64,000 nucleotides of DNA from Vesta saturnalis (lineage: Eukaryota; Arthropoda; Insecta; Coleoptera; Lampyridae): NCBI GenBank assembly GCA_036346205.1, contig JARFJB010000102.1, positions 2,365,001 to 2,429,000 on the forward strand, written 5' to 3'. Positions within the stretch are counted from its first letter, which is position 1. Every line of letters starts with the position of its first letter. The notes under the pieces are model-generated. The model saw nothing but the letters and a program-made list of their open reading frames with translations. It was not told the origin of the DNA and ran no database searches. Made by a program: the position numbers and the translations under genes. This document shows, in pieces, positions 45,369-55,640 of this stretch.

Positions 45369-46099
45369 CTATGAACCATCATTTTTCTTATTATTTACAA
45401 TATTAAAGGTAAATGTACAATTTTCGCAATTTTTGATGATAATTTCAGAGGAAATTTCTGATGGTGAACGTATTGAGATGTTTACAGAACTTCTCGTTTC
45501 CACAAATATCGGTGATTTATTTATCGTCGATTCCAAAATTTTTTCAGACGTAGCAATTTTGTTAGTAAGACATTCAACTATATAGCCTTCTACTACGTTA
45601 ATACTCTTCCATCTTCCATGTTTTTCTAATTGAGTGATGTCACCTACTCCATTAACGAAAGTAGTGGCAGAAGTTCTTCGAAAGCAATGATCAGTATACT
45701 TGCATGGTTGTGGAAGTCCAAGGTACTGCACTACGTCTTTTGGTACTCTTGCAATAGAATTCATCCCTACTACTTGATTAGGGCATGTACCATTCGAATA
45801 TTTCAAAAATAGTCTACGGATCGCATACAATTTTTGGGCCTGAGGTTAATATATTTTCGATAGATTGATAAATAGTCCACTGTTGCGTTATTTGTCACAG
45901 TGAATGTTCTGATATTGTACGTCTTAGAATTAGGCATTTTTACAATAAGGGTTGACTCTTTAATCACAATGTCGTCCACTACCATTTTGACAAGTTCGTC
46001 TCTCGTACATGCCTCTTCAATACCCAAAATTAAGATCACTTTTTTCAGTAAATATGTTTTATCAGGAGTGTCTGTTATAAAGGTGTTTACTTTGTTCAA
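45369..46099 (-). pseudogene. Crypton-type tyrosine recombinase, copy A (one frameshift)
   Basis: Two minus-strand frames join near 45800-45850. The first (46099-45803) carries KVILILGIEEACTRDELVKM with the first catalytic arginine and VDDIVIKESTLIVKMPNSKT. The second (45830-45369) carries KYTDHCFRRTSATTFVNGVG, holding the H-x-x-R box, EKHGRWKSINVVEGYIVEC with the histidine/tryptophan position and the tyrosine nucleophile, and a non-catalytic tail. This is the YR fold used by Cryptons, which insert through a circular intermediate. The N-terminal DNA-binding half is not seen upstream. The residues needed are all recognisable but split by the shift. Confidence 0.83.
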
Positions 46100-46109
46100 A
46101 ATTTAAGGT

Positions 46110-46286
46110 TTTTGGTTTTATGGATTTTTGGTTGACGTTTTAAAAAAGCTAACAATTTTTCGTATTCGGTGATGTTTATATCATTTTTTATTGATATCGT
46201 AGATCTCAGCATTGAGTATATTGATCAAAGTATAGTGGATTTCATTACCTTGACCTTCTCTGCATGAGATGCATGTAAAATATTTC
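46110..46286. other. No gene; flank of Crypton copy A
   Basis: Short AT-rich spacer that ends in the left target copy AATATTTC (46279-46286) of the next element. Confidence 0.6.
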
Positions 46287-46773
46287 GGTGCCACTATAGT
46301 ATGTGCACTATCAAATAAAATGTACTACTGGGTAAATTTCTATTTTAAGGTGCGCACTACCTGAACATTACTGATAATCATTTCGTCTTAATGATATTAG
46401 AAAATTACTATTTAATTTCCAGAAATCCTCATTATCGTAATGAAATAAGCAAGTAAATTTAAATCTATTTTAAGTCTAAGAAAAGGTGAAGAGTGTGAAT
46501 TCAGGGCGTTTTTAAGAGATATTCAAACTGTGTATATGTAATTGTTGAGTTATATATTATAACTTGTTATGATTTATGATTTACTTACCTACTACCTATA
46601 CTCACCTAATATTCAATAAAAATTTGCTAATTGTGTATTTTCTTTTTAATTCAGTATTTGTTCTCAATGAACAATAAATTACATTAGGTAGTGCATGCGT
46701 CAACTTTGCACTGTCGGTAGTGCACATACTATAGTGATGGTAGCGCAGGTAGTGCACATACTATAGTGGCACC
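46287..46773. mobile_element. 487-bp MITE with perfect 24-bp TIRs and 8-bp target duplication
   Basis: It begins GGTGCCACTATAGTATGTGC (46287) and ends with the exact reverse complement of its first 24 bases (46750-46773). The flanks AATATTTC (46279-46286) and AATATTTC (46774-46781) are identical, an 8-bp target site duplication. A further internal copy of the terminal sequence lies at about 46710-46735 in the same orientation as the right end. No ORF. An 8-bp duplication points to mobilisation by a hAT-type (or similar) transposase. Confidence 0.93.
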
Positions 46774-46781
46774 AATATTTC

Positions 46782-47701
46782 GTTTGGTTCCTTTAGAATC
46801 GCACCATTTACTAAAAAGTTCATACTGCTTTTCATACTTGCTTCTCGACTTCTATGGCAGTAAATCAAGAGTAACTGATTTTGCAGCTAGCGAACTTTCC
46901 GGCGGAGTGTACGAAATTTAACTAATTCCATTGAATTTTCACAGAAAGACATTTTTATTGTACGAGAACGATCTTAACATTACGCGCTGGTCACAAAATT
47001 GTCGACATCAAAAGTTGCAGAAACAACAGACGTTTAGTGATTACGGTTTCCATGGTAACTAAGCGAGCGTTGTAGTTAGTTTATCGCTCGGCGAGCAACA
47101 AAGTAAAAGACGCTCGCTCCTCGGAAAAGTTCAACTTTGCGCTTTCATGTGGAAGCACAAATTTGACCTTTCCCCCGGTTGTAGAAAAAAACTATTTTGA
47201 AAAGATTGTCATCTAAGTGTAAAAATGAAACATGTTTTATTTCAAGAAACTTTTATTTTAAAACACATTTTACGTGTTGTAATAAAAAATCTAAACCTAC
47301 ATACAAAAAAATAGAGTTACGCCATTTTTTAAACAAGTTAGACACATTTTTTGGGAGATAAGTTTTGCGTTTTGATATGTAAGAAACTTACATATTATTA
47401 TCATTAAATAATAACTAAACAAACGGAAATCATTATCAGACTCTATGAACTTGTTAAAATAGTGTTTTTCTTCAGACGTCAATAAAAGATGACATTTTAC
47501 ACTTCACCTGACAACGTTAAAGTTTGACATTTTCACCGGCGGCTGCAAAAGTCTTTTGCATCCCCTCGCAGCGGATGCAAAAGTAATGTAAGTTAATAAC
47601 TCAAACGCCCAATTTGGAAAACAACGAAGACAAATTTATTGTTTAGAGTTATAAAGATTAAAAGTACAATGATTAAAACTAACATTTTCTCCAAAATAAA
47701 A
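46782..47701. other. No supported gene; hairpin-rich spacer
   Basis: Includes GC-tipped palindromic text (GCTCGGCGAGC near 47085, TGCAAAAGTCTTTTGCA near 47544) and a small minus-strand frame (47297-47482; SEEKHYFNKFIESDNDFRLF) that ends at a splice-donor-like GTAAGT. It could be a lost exon of the neighbouring Crypton, but nothing confirms that. Confidence 0.4.
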
Positions 47702-48769
47702 TCAACCAGAGGTAACAGTGGAAGTCTCGCTGCGTTCTAAGGAAATGGTCTTTAATTCTTCCTCTTCTACATGAACTTCTGTACTCGTAGCGCTTGTACT
47801 AGATGCAAAAATTTTCAAGGCTGCCTCTTTTTTTGTTGCTAGAGAGTCTTCAATATAACGCTCAGCTACAGTGCTGGATTTCCAGCCACCATGGCGCTTC
47901 AAGCACATTAAATCTGCGCTGTCGTCCACCAACAGTGTAGCTGAGGTTCTTCTTAGACAGTGCCCTGTGTATTCTGTATAATTCGCTAATTTTAAGAAAA
48001 AGACTATCTCCCTAGAAACACTTACTTATTTTATGGATTCCCATCACCACTCTTGAGCATGTTCCATTTCATATTTCAAAAAAAATCGGCGATCTCGTGG
48101 GCGCAAACATATTTGTTGTATAAATTTAGGAAAGATTTCCCTACAACTGTAAATGATTTAATTTTTTTTGTTTTGCTATCTGAAACTTTGATATGTAGCA
48201 GTTTTCAGGTTTTCAATGTCATCTACCTTCATCTTCACCAGTTCATCGCAACGACATGTCCCTGAGATACCAATAATCAAAACTATCAAAAAAAAAATAC
48301 AAAATATAAAGACTTGTTTTCATTCTATTTCTAAAACTTACCTCCATTGCCAAGTATTTTTCGTCCGACGCTTCCGATAAAAATATGTTAAATTGGTGTT
48401 TTGTAAATACTTTGGCCTGCCTTGGGGTGTATCCTTCATTCTGATTCTTTAGATATGCACGAAGTTTCAAGTATTTGCTTATATCTACGCCATGTCGAAT
48501 GCTCAATAATGATTTTCATCGAATATTGGGACTTTTCATTTTTGTTGCAAATTCGGCAAAATAAGCTAACGTTACAGTTTCAGAGTAGCTTTTAATATTT
48601 TTTCATCCCACCATTTTATAAATTGCTGAAAAGCGCGTTCATAGATTTTGCTCGATCTTGTAGATAAAAGATCATTTATTGCTGTATTAGCCGCTTCAGT
48701 AATTTCTGACGGCGTGTAGTTCTCCAAATCCATCATACTCCTAGCAATGTAATATTTTAATTTACACAA
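47702..48769 (-). pseudogene. Crypton-type tyrosine recombinase, copy B, with intron-like splice sites
   Basis: Minus-strand blocks run in family order: an N-terminal SAM-like region (TRSSKIYERAFQQFIKWWDE, 48572-48769), the core-binding region (YSETVTLAYFAEFATKM, then HGVDISKYLKLRAYLKNQNE, GYTPRQAKVFTKHQFNIFLS), and the catalytic part. After LAMEV-encoding sequence a GTAAGT donor and a TTTTGATAG acceptor bracket about 65 bp; splicing would give AME-VLIIGISGTCRCDELVKM, the expected reading. The middle is eroded, then YTGHCLRRTSATLLVDDSAD and KRHGGWKSSTVAERYIEDSL complete the H-x-x-R and tyrosine boxes. Shifts near 48590 and stops near 48190-48030 make it non-functional. It is a different subfamily from copy A. 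Confidence 0.82.
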
Positions 48770-48870
48770 ATAGGAACAAAAAGTTTAATAAAATACTTAA
48801 AATAACACGGAGAATCTTCACAATTTTCAACATGTTTAATGCATTGTTTTCAACGAACCCTAGGCAACGT

Positions 48871-49030
48871 CTTTTTTTTTTATGATTGTGGACCTGAACA
48901 GGCTAAATAAGGCCTATCGTGCTAAAACACTCAGGAACACTTAGGAGGATGGATAGAGGGATAATGAATTGCCAATAGATGCCTATAAACAGCTACCTTA
49001 AATTTTCTCTTCTCATATCATAAGTGAGAG
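48871..49030 (-). mobile_element. 5'-truncated 3' end of a LINE, copy 3
   Basis: On the minus strand the tail matches the LINE end at 10500-10660 (words ATCCATCCTCCTAAGTGTTC, GCACGATAGGCC, CCTGTTCAGGTCCACAATC, terminal ATAAAAAAAAA). It is about 70 bp longer at its 5' side than copy 1. Confidence 0.82.
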
Positions 49031-49128
49031 CCAGAGCACGCTAAGTAAATCTAACTATTCCTCATTTTCTCAACCAAATTATTTTTGCTTATTTCACATT
49101 TAAGTGTAAAAAACGTCTGAAAAAAAAA

Positions 49129-49250
49129 AGTTATTTTATGCGCAGCAAAGTGACTGTTTGTGGCTCATCTGTATTTGCCGGACTCACTACGTTCGTCCGT
49201 CAAACCTACAGATTCGCCACAAAAAGTGTCACTTTAGCTCCTTATAAAAT
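49129..49250. mobile_element. 120-bp palindromic element
   Basis: TTATTTTATGCGCAGCAAAG and TGACTGTTTGTGGC...CATCTGTA on the left pair with TACAGATTCGCCAC, AAAGTGTCACTTTAGC and TTATAAAATAA on the right. The tip (GGACTCACTACGTTCGTCC) is GC-rich. Same architecture as the hairpins at 5313, 43697 and 55955 but a different sequence. Confidence 0.6.
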
Positions 49251-49289
49251 AATATACATTTTTTAATAAACAATATACTTTATGTTTTA

Positions 49290-49770
49290 CAAATGAGACA
49301 GGTAATCATAAAAACTATGATAATCTGGTTCCAAACTTGTCTGTAGTTGTTGTAAATGTTGGAATTTTTCTTTTTTATCTGTGTTAATGTCTATTACCAC
49401 AGGGTCTCCTGTTTTCTTTCCTGGTCTAATTGAGGAAAAGAAGTTAAGAGATTACTTAATATTTTTCACAGGTAACTCAACAAATATTCACATAATCTGC
49501 AGGTACATTTATGTTTTTTTTTCTTATTTTGCGTTCAGTTGTTGAATGCATACTGTCGGCTTCCATTTGTGTGTGCCCTTTTAACAAGTATTTTTGAATA
49601 CTAGTAACACTTTTTTGAATCGCTAAATTGAACAATGCGTTAGACAGTACTGTGTTGAGGTTCTGATAGTTGTATCCATCACTGTATAGGATGTTGTTTA
49701 CAGACGGATGACAATCAATAAAATTGGAAATAAAGCTAACTACGATTGACGCGGATTCGTTAGAACTCAA
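49290..49770 (-). pseudogene. Insect repeat-associated protein with KGHTQMEADSMHST motif, unclassified
   Basis: The minus-strand frame 49770-49477 reads SNESASIVVSFISNFIDCHP, SDGYNYQNLNTVLSNALFNL, IQKYLLKGHTQMEADSMHST and INVPADYVNIC. After a short gap with an acceptor-like CAATTAG the reading resumes as RPGKKTGDPVVIDINTDKKE and ends DYHSFYDYLSHL with a stop near 49290. I recognise the D-G-x-x-Q-N...G-H-T-Q-M-E-x-D-S...R-P-G-K-x-x-G-D-P pattern as a multicopy family in insect genomes. The acidic and histidine residues would suit an RNase-H-like transposase, but I cannot name a superfamily. The N-terminal part is missing. Confidence 0.6.
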
Positions 49771-50164
49771 AGTACCCTCAAATTAATTTCATAGGTAACA
49801 ATATCCAATAGTTGTACAGTGCGATCATTATTGTTCGACCGTGCCGCTCCTAGAACAGTACTACTGTTCCGCATCCATTCAATGAAAATTGTGCTATGTC
49901 CAGTGGCGTAAATGCAGATATTAAAATAAATATTACCATAAATGACAAACATTTTCATGAATGACGAATTGCCTACTATGTAGGCATACAAAAATTTGAA
50001 GAATTGTAATATACGTTTATTTTGAATTAACACTTATTTTTTTTTAAATTTAGCTTTATTTTATTATATTTACGTACATAATAATACAGTAGGTATATGT
50101 TTATTATTACAGTTAAAAATAGAAAAATAAAATCAAACTTGGCAATTATCTATAAAACAATTTC

Positions 50165-50320
50165 AAAGTGGCATCTACTCTTCGTTTCATATTTTCAAAT
50201 ACATTTATTAATTGAGCTTCTGTAATATTTTGAATTGCGTCAGTTATTGCATTTTTTAATTCATCAACTTTGATGTTCGGAAGGTGATTTCGATATTCTT
50301 CAACACATAATTAATCGTAC
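50165..50320 (-). pseudogene. Possible mariner-type transposase C-terminal scrap
   Basis: Minus-strand reading EEYRNHLPNIKVDELKNAIT, then DAIQNITEAQLINVFENMKR and RVDATLKL stop. The pattern I-x-E-L-(K/R)-x-x-I...I-T-x-x-x-(I/V)...R-(L/V) is common at the end of insect mariner-like transposases, after the third aspartate. No catalytic motif is next to it, so support is limited. Confidence 0.4.
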
Positions 50321-50761
50321 TGAATACTTACAGTTTCCATCCACATCTTTTTGGCCGTTTCGGAAATATTCTTCCAAAATAAACTTGTTTTGTTCGACAA
50401 TAAAAGGCATTATAACCTAAAAAAAATTATTTACGAAAAAGGCATAAAATACACGAATTAACTTACCTTGAAAGTCCTGGTTAATTCATTAATGAGTTTT
50501 GGAAAAAACTATTTTATTGTAATACAAATGTAGATAAAGGAATAATTGAAAAAGCAAAAATCTATGTACGTTTATGAAATGTCGATCGAAGTTGAAAAAA
50601 ATATTTGTGCCGAACTTCACCAGAAAATTGGAATAAACTTTTGATAAAAATTCTGTAAAAAGCAGTTTTTTTTAAAATTCTGTAAAAAGCAGTTTTTTTT
50701 GGTCAATCGTTGTTGGTAAAATAGTTAGTAAAATTATGAATTGCCAATTTAGTTTTGTAAC
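50321..50761. other. No gene seen
   Basis: AT-rich; the phrase AAATTCTGTAAAAAGCAGTTTTTTT occurs twice in tandem at 50647-50700, a small duplication. Confidence 0.4.
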
Positions 50762-51425
50762 ACAGGGTTATTACAAATGATGTTCACGATTTCAAGTGTT
50801 TACCGCTGTCATTTATTTATAAATTTACCTATCCAATTTGGTTATGCTGCCTTCTCATATAAAATAGTGAATTAAATAAGGATGGTGAACATTGGTAGTG
50901 CCTTTGACGAAATCAGCATACAGTATTGAATAAGCAAATGTAGCAGAAAGAATAAACCTATAAACGCAAAATCAGTTTGTTTTATATGCATATGAATTTA
51001 ATTCTCATTTGACTAATATTACATAACCTTCACTTGTTTGTTTATACTTTGACTATTTCCGCATTTACTACATTTACTTCTTTTAATCATCATTTATTAC
51101 ACACTTTAAAGAAAATGGGGAGTCCCCTGATATCAGTATCTGCTGTCCAAGAGGTAAGTAGACATTAAGTGTCTATATATCTTAATTCATTACAATCACT
51201 TAAGCACCTTGGGTAGGTATGTCTGAGAAGACGGTGAGAAATATCAAGTCTCTAGCTGCATCTGGCCCTGTTTTAACAAGTCCGGGTAAAAAACGACCAC
51301 GCAAGAAAAAATCTGACAATCTACCTGAAATATCCAAAATGGGCATAAGGAATACGTTATATTATCCTCGCCAGAAAAGTTTACCGCTACTTCATCATAT
51401 ACAATCATATGGTGCAATATGAAAA
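50762..51425 (+). pseudogene. Mariner-like element with an HTH-coding fragment
   Basis: The left end ACAGGGTTATTACAAATGAT (with GTTCACGATTTCAAGTG) nearly equals the terminus at 19481, so the two belong to related elements. Inside, the frame from 51219 reads MSEKTVRNIKSLAASGPVLT, SPGKKRPRKKKSDNLPEISK and MGIRNTLYYPRQKSLP. An HTH second helix followed by the P-G-K-K-R-P-R-K basic linker is common in one group of Tc1/mariner-like transposases. A splice-donor-like GAGGTAAGT at 51150 suggests the first helix lies upstream across an intron. No catalytic domain follows. Confidence 0.5.
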
Positions 51426-51997
51426 ACATGAGTCAAAATTATTTTTGTTATAATACATTCTGATTAGAAAATATACCCCGAGATAGCAGCATTTAAAGCT
51501 GCATAATTCTAAAATACAGTTACTTAATTATTGTGATTTATTTTGTAAAAATTAGAGAAAGTTGATTATCGTAATGATAACGGTTGAAAAACAATATGCT
51601 TGAAATCTAACAGGTGTTTGGTACGTTATTTTTGCAGCCTGCAGGTTATAACACATTGCTGCCGAAAGGGAGTAATATTAAATATTGCACATTTGATGAA
51701 AACATGAAAAAATGCCCGTTCCATGTGAAAATATCAAGTTACCATTGATTGAAATTTTCTTAATTGACAAAGTAATTTCTCTAAACACAAGAAGAATTCG
51801 GATTTGACCGTCCGGTCTAGGTTACTACATTTCATGCCTAGTAACATCGCAGAGTCATGGCCTTCTAAGTTTTGTGGTCACAGCGATATTTATCTACTTT
51901 TTGTATAAATTACAAATTTCGGCTAACCGATTCGCTTTAGGTACCATGTGGATACATAAAGTCGCACTAGAATGGACCAAGGAATCCAAACATGGAG
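51426..51997. other. No gene seen
   Basis: AT-rich spacer; no repeat ends or coding motifs noticed. Confidence 0.4.
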
Positions 51998-52459
51998 TCT
52001 AGGACAACTCGCCGCCGCCATGTCGCGACGGCCATCTCGCCGAGGCCAACTCGCCGCAGCGGCTATCTTTTTGCCAGTAAAAATATTTTCTTTACTATTA
52101 TATATTTTACTATTACTAGCAAATATAATATGATATTATAGTACATTAATATTATTCTTAGTAATATTATTGTAGTATTATTAGATTCCAAAGGATTTAT
52201 TGATTTTTTAAACTATGACATTGTAAGGTTGTAATCTTAGAACTGCTGATAATTTATATTAATCAACTTTTTATTTTAATTAATTTAAAATTGTTATATC
52301 GGCATTAAAATAAGATTTTATTTTACAAAAACTTGTGTTTTATTTGTACAATACCGTTGATTGTTTTAAAACAAAAAAAACTGGTAGCGAGATGACCCGT
52401 GGCTAGATGGCACGCGACGAGCTGGGCCGGCGGTGAGGTGGCTGCGGCGAGTTGTCCCA
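51998..52459. mobile_element. 460-bp MITE with arrays of CTCGCCG subterminal repeats
   Basis: The left end GGACAACTCGCCGC is inverted at the right end (GCGGCGAGTTGTCCC, 52444-52458). Each end continues with four or five degenerate 14-16-bp units of the type GGCCA(A/T)CTCGCCGC (left: 52001-52070; right: 52382-52458, inverted). The centre is extremely AT-rich and non-coding. The sharp GC contrast and clustered motifs suggest transposase binding arrays. Confidence 0.75.
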
Positions 52460-53376
52460 TTCCCCCAAATATGCAATAATTTACAAGGGATTCCATTTAA
52501 AAAATGCAGCTTTGATATAAATCGCCTTGCATAAACTTTGCGATTCAAGTGAAAATAGTTTAGGTTTGTAGCCTTAAGTATACCCCACCACGCCCCATCA
52601 ACAAACTTTAGAAATATTCGTTAATAAACCCACTACGCACTATTGGCCCACCCTATACAGCGTCTTATGTAGGTGGTTGGAGAAAAAACAATTCTTTATA
52701 AACGTTTATTTTATAAATAAGTAACATAAAAATTATAATAAAACAAAATACTAAGAAAATAAAACTTCTACATCTAGTTAGTTAACTTTCTGTGGTTTTA
52801 TTAAATTTATTTGCTCTCAAATATTGCACATGCAATGGCTGTGATCACTAGCGGCTCGTAAGCCATGTGGTTGGTGGAGCCAAGCAGATTCATATACGTA
52901 AATATTAACATAACATAGCCTCACGCCATTCCGTTGCGGGGTAGGCAAGATAATCCCTGCCTCTTATTTATTTTTCATTCACAATCTTCATGCTTTCCTA
53001 TCTCTGCATATCTCCCTAGTTTCCGCAAGGTTCATACTTTGTCTCTGAGATGCTCTTTTATTTTTAAAACTCCTCTGTTTTATCATAAACTCCTGTTCAA
53101 AATTAATGCACCACTCATATTTTTCGACTTATTTTGTTTATTTAAGAAAGTGTTAGGGTTTACTGCAACAAATAATAGGTCACTTGTGTCAAACAGATCA
53201 GTTTTGTACTGTTTTTGTGATTGCACGTCATTTATCTTTAGTGAAAAAGATTAATTATCTTTCTCACGTAATTCTTTCAGTTTGGTGAGTGTATTTTTTA
53301 AAGTTGCTACTTGAGCGTTGGTTATTTTTTCTTTGGTAGATTCATTCACTAGGTCACTAACCATTTAACTAAAAAA
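52460..53376. other. No gene seen
   Basis: AT-rich; the plus-strand frame 52934-53254 has no recognised motif and a Phe/Leu-rich composition expected from non-coding AT-rich DNA. Confidence 0.4.
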
Positions 53377-53655
53377 ATGAATCGGGCATGTCATTTAAGC
53401 AATGATGAATGCGTAAGAGCTTCAACTTTGCTAGAAGAGGGAAGAAGTATGTGTTATGTGGCTAATTTATTAGATGTTAATCATTCTACAGTCAGTTGAA
53501 TGGTTAGAAGATTTAGGGAAACCGGATCGCACCATAGAAAACGTGGCCAGGGCAGAAAAAGGTCCAGTCAAATTGATGAGCGCTTTCTCCAACTGCAGGT
53601 GTTACGAAACAGAAACCGTACTAGCAAAGAGCTAAGTAATTTACTCGAAACTGTC
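53377..53655 (+). pseudogene. Tc1-like transposase N-terminus, truncated
   Basis: From the ATG at 53377 the plus strand reads MNRACHLSNDECVRASTLLE, EGRSMCYVANLLDVNHSTVS, a stop, then MVRRFRETGSHHRKRGQGRK and RSSQIDERFLQLQVLRNRNR followed by TSKELSNLLE. This is the paired-type double HTH that binds Tc1 inverted repeats, with the GQGRKR hinge between the two halves. The sequence stops abruptly at about 53655, exactly where an RT fragment on the other strand begins, so a deletion or insertion cut it. It belongs to a different Tc1 subfamily from the element at 25.9-27.3 kb. Confidence 0.8.
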
Positions 53656-53935
53656 AGGCCTGATCTTATCTCTAACCTCTCCCACATATATTTGCTTAAT
53701 CTTCCGTTATTCATTCTTTCAATGTGGTGAAACCAACGTAGTGTACTACTTTTATATCTGTCTTATCATCGTCTTTTCCTCGCCACACTCCTTCATTATA
53801 CACTCATTCTTTAGCTTTCCCTTCTCGTTTTACCACATGCGCTTCTCAGGAATCTCATACCCACGGTATTTATTTTTCTTTCGTGCTTTTTTTGACATAC
53901 CCATGTCTCACTTCCATACAGTACAGACGAGACCA
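53650..53935 (-). pseudogene. RTE/BovB-like reverse transcriptase C-terminal fragment
   Basis: Minus-strand frames give VLYGSETWVCQKKHERK, then VGMRFLRSACGKTRRE and, in another frame, SSTLRWFHHIERMNNGRLSK with YMWERLE. The order L-Y-G-S-E-T-W ... M-R-F-L-R ... L-R-W-F-x-H-(I/V)-x-R-M is the conserved thumb/C-terminal end of RTE-type LINE proteins. One frameshift and a stop separate the parts. The upstream catalytic domain is missing. Confidence 0.75.
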
Positions 53936-53959
53936 ACACGCCATTTTTTTAAGTATCTG

Positions 53960-54496
53960 AGCTGATTATATATCCCCCCCTCCAACCATTTGTTTAAAAA
54001 TTGTAAATATTTTCTTATCATATTGCGGAATGCCAATATTTAAACACTAAAGTAGACATATTGGATAAATTTATAACATTTAAACTTGTCACCTAATTAT
54101 TAGACAATTGTAAATCACACTTTTATTTTATTTTTGCGATCACCCTTCGGCTCTTTTTAAAACCAGTGTTTAGTCCTTGTGAATGAAAATTTCATTGGGA
54201 TAATCAGAGCAACCGTCTGTGAACAATTTTGTCTAATTAGTAAGTCACTCAATTACAAAAAGTGGGTTAGGTCAGGACATCGGTGAAAAATATTTGCACT
54301 GATTGATAGCAGAAAATAATCAAATTAAATTGTCTAACGTGAATTGTGCTGATTTTTTAACACTTCTGAACCTCTGCTAATTACGCATTGTCTTAGCTTT
54401 GTCCCGTAAGTGTAATAATAATTAAGCGACCAATTTATTTTAAAAAGTTTATTTTGTATAGTTTTAGGTGTTGCTTAACAACTAAAGAGTCATATA
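53960..54496. other. No gene seen
   Basis: AT-rich spacer ending at the TA target site (54495-54496) of the next element. Confidence 0.4.
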
Positions 54497-55039
54497 CAGC
54501 GTGTCCGAGATTCAGTATGCATGTATTGCTATATTCGTTAATATTGAAGATAGAATGTCGGTTAAATGGGGAAAGTTTTAGAGAATTTTATGGCTATCAT
54601 CATGGTAAAGTCAGATTTGAAGTAACTTTTTTTGTTTTTGAAATAATTGAAGAAAACAAAAATTGTGCATTTTCTATTACCCCCTGTAGCTCTTTTATTT
54701 GAAATCTGACAACATTTTGATTTGTATATTATTATGACACTTTTAAAAGACAATTTTAAAAAAACTACCAAAATTTATCTACAGTCATTTGTTTTTTAAA
54801 TACATACACTAACTATTGTTTTTCATATGGACGCCATCTTGGATTTTTACATTATCGAATAGTATTTTTTATCACCTTTTCAGCGATGTATCACATGATA
54901 CGAGAATTTACTTCCAACTATCAAAAATTTAAAAAATATAAAATTGAAATAGTAGGCCTTGAGAAGGCATGGATTAATAAATGAAAAATTTATACAATTA
55001 GATTCCTAATTATTGTTATTTCTAATAACTAAAATAAAA

Positions 55040-55640
55040 ACAAAACTGATAATAGTAACTATCATAAAACATCCTCGATATGTCTCCCTGTACACTCCAC
55101 ACATTTTCTACAACGATTTAACACTGAATGTGTAACCCTAACTAACTAAATTTGGATTGATGTTTCTCAGAGCGGGTATGATTTGTTCTTGCAACATCTC
55201 TAAGTATCGGACTCCGTTTAAATTATAATTGAAAATAAATGGTCCAATCAAGTTATTTCCTAAAATGTTACATTTAAAATAAACTTTTTAAGAAAATTTT
55301 ATTTATACCTATAATTCCTCACCATACATTGAAACCAAATCTGGTTTGAAATCTCCTTTCACAAACTTTATGGGGATTTTCCACATTCCAGAAGTGCGTA
55401 TTGTGCCTATTAAAAATTCCGCAATTTGTAAATCTGGTTTCATCCGTCCATAAAACGTTGGACGAGAATTGAGGATATTCCCCAGATTTTTGAATGTACC
55501 ACCGTGAAAATGCCATTCGTCTCTCAAAATCACCTTCTCGTAACGCTTCATAATTTTTTATTGCATTATCTGCATTTCTATTTGCTTTGAAATAGATTTC
55601 AAGCATATGTAGCTTCTCTTCATTGGAATATCAACGCCAT
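55040..55640 (-). pseudogene. Transposase remnant of the long-TIR mariner-type element
   Basis: Minus-strand frame 55606-55319 gives YEALREGDFERRMAFSRWYI and SSNVLWTDETRFTNCGIFNR HNTHFWNVENPHKV, with the first catalytic aspartate in LWTDETRF and the family word NRHN. After a shift, FQTRFGFNVW, GPFIFNYNLNGVRYLEMLQE and QIIPALRN continue to about 55140. The second and third catalytic motifs are absent. The N-x-x-G-I-F/L-N-R-H-N signature is the same as in the DD41D transposase at 29.8 kb. Confidence 0.8.
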
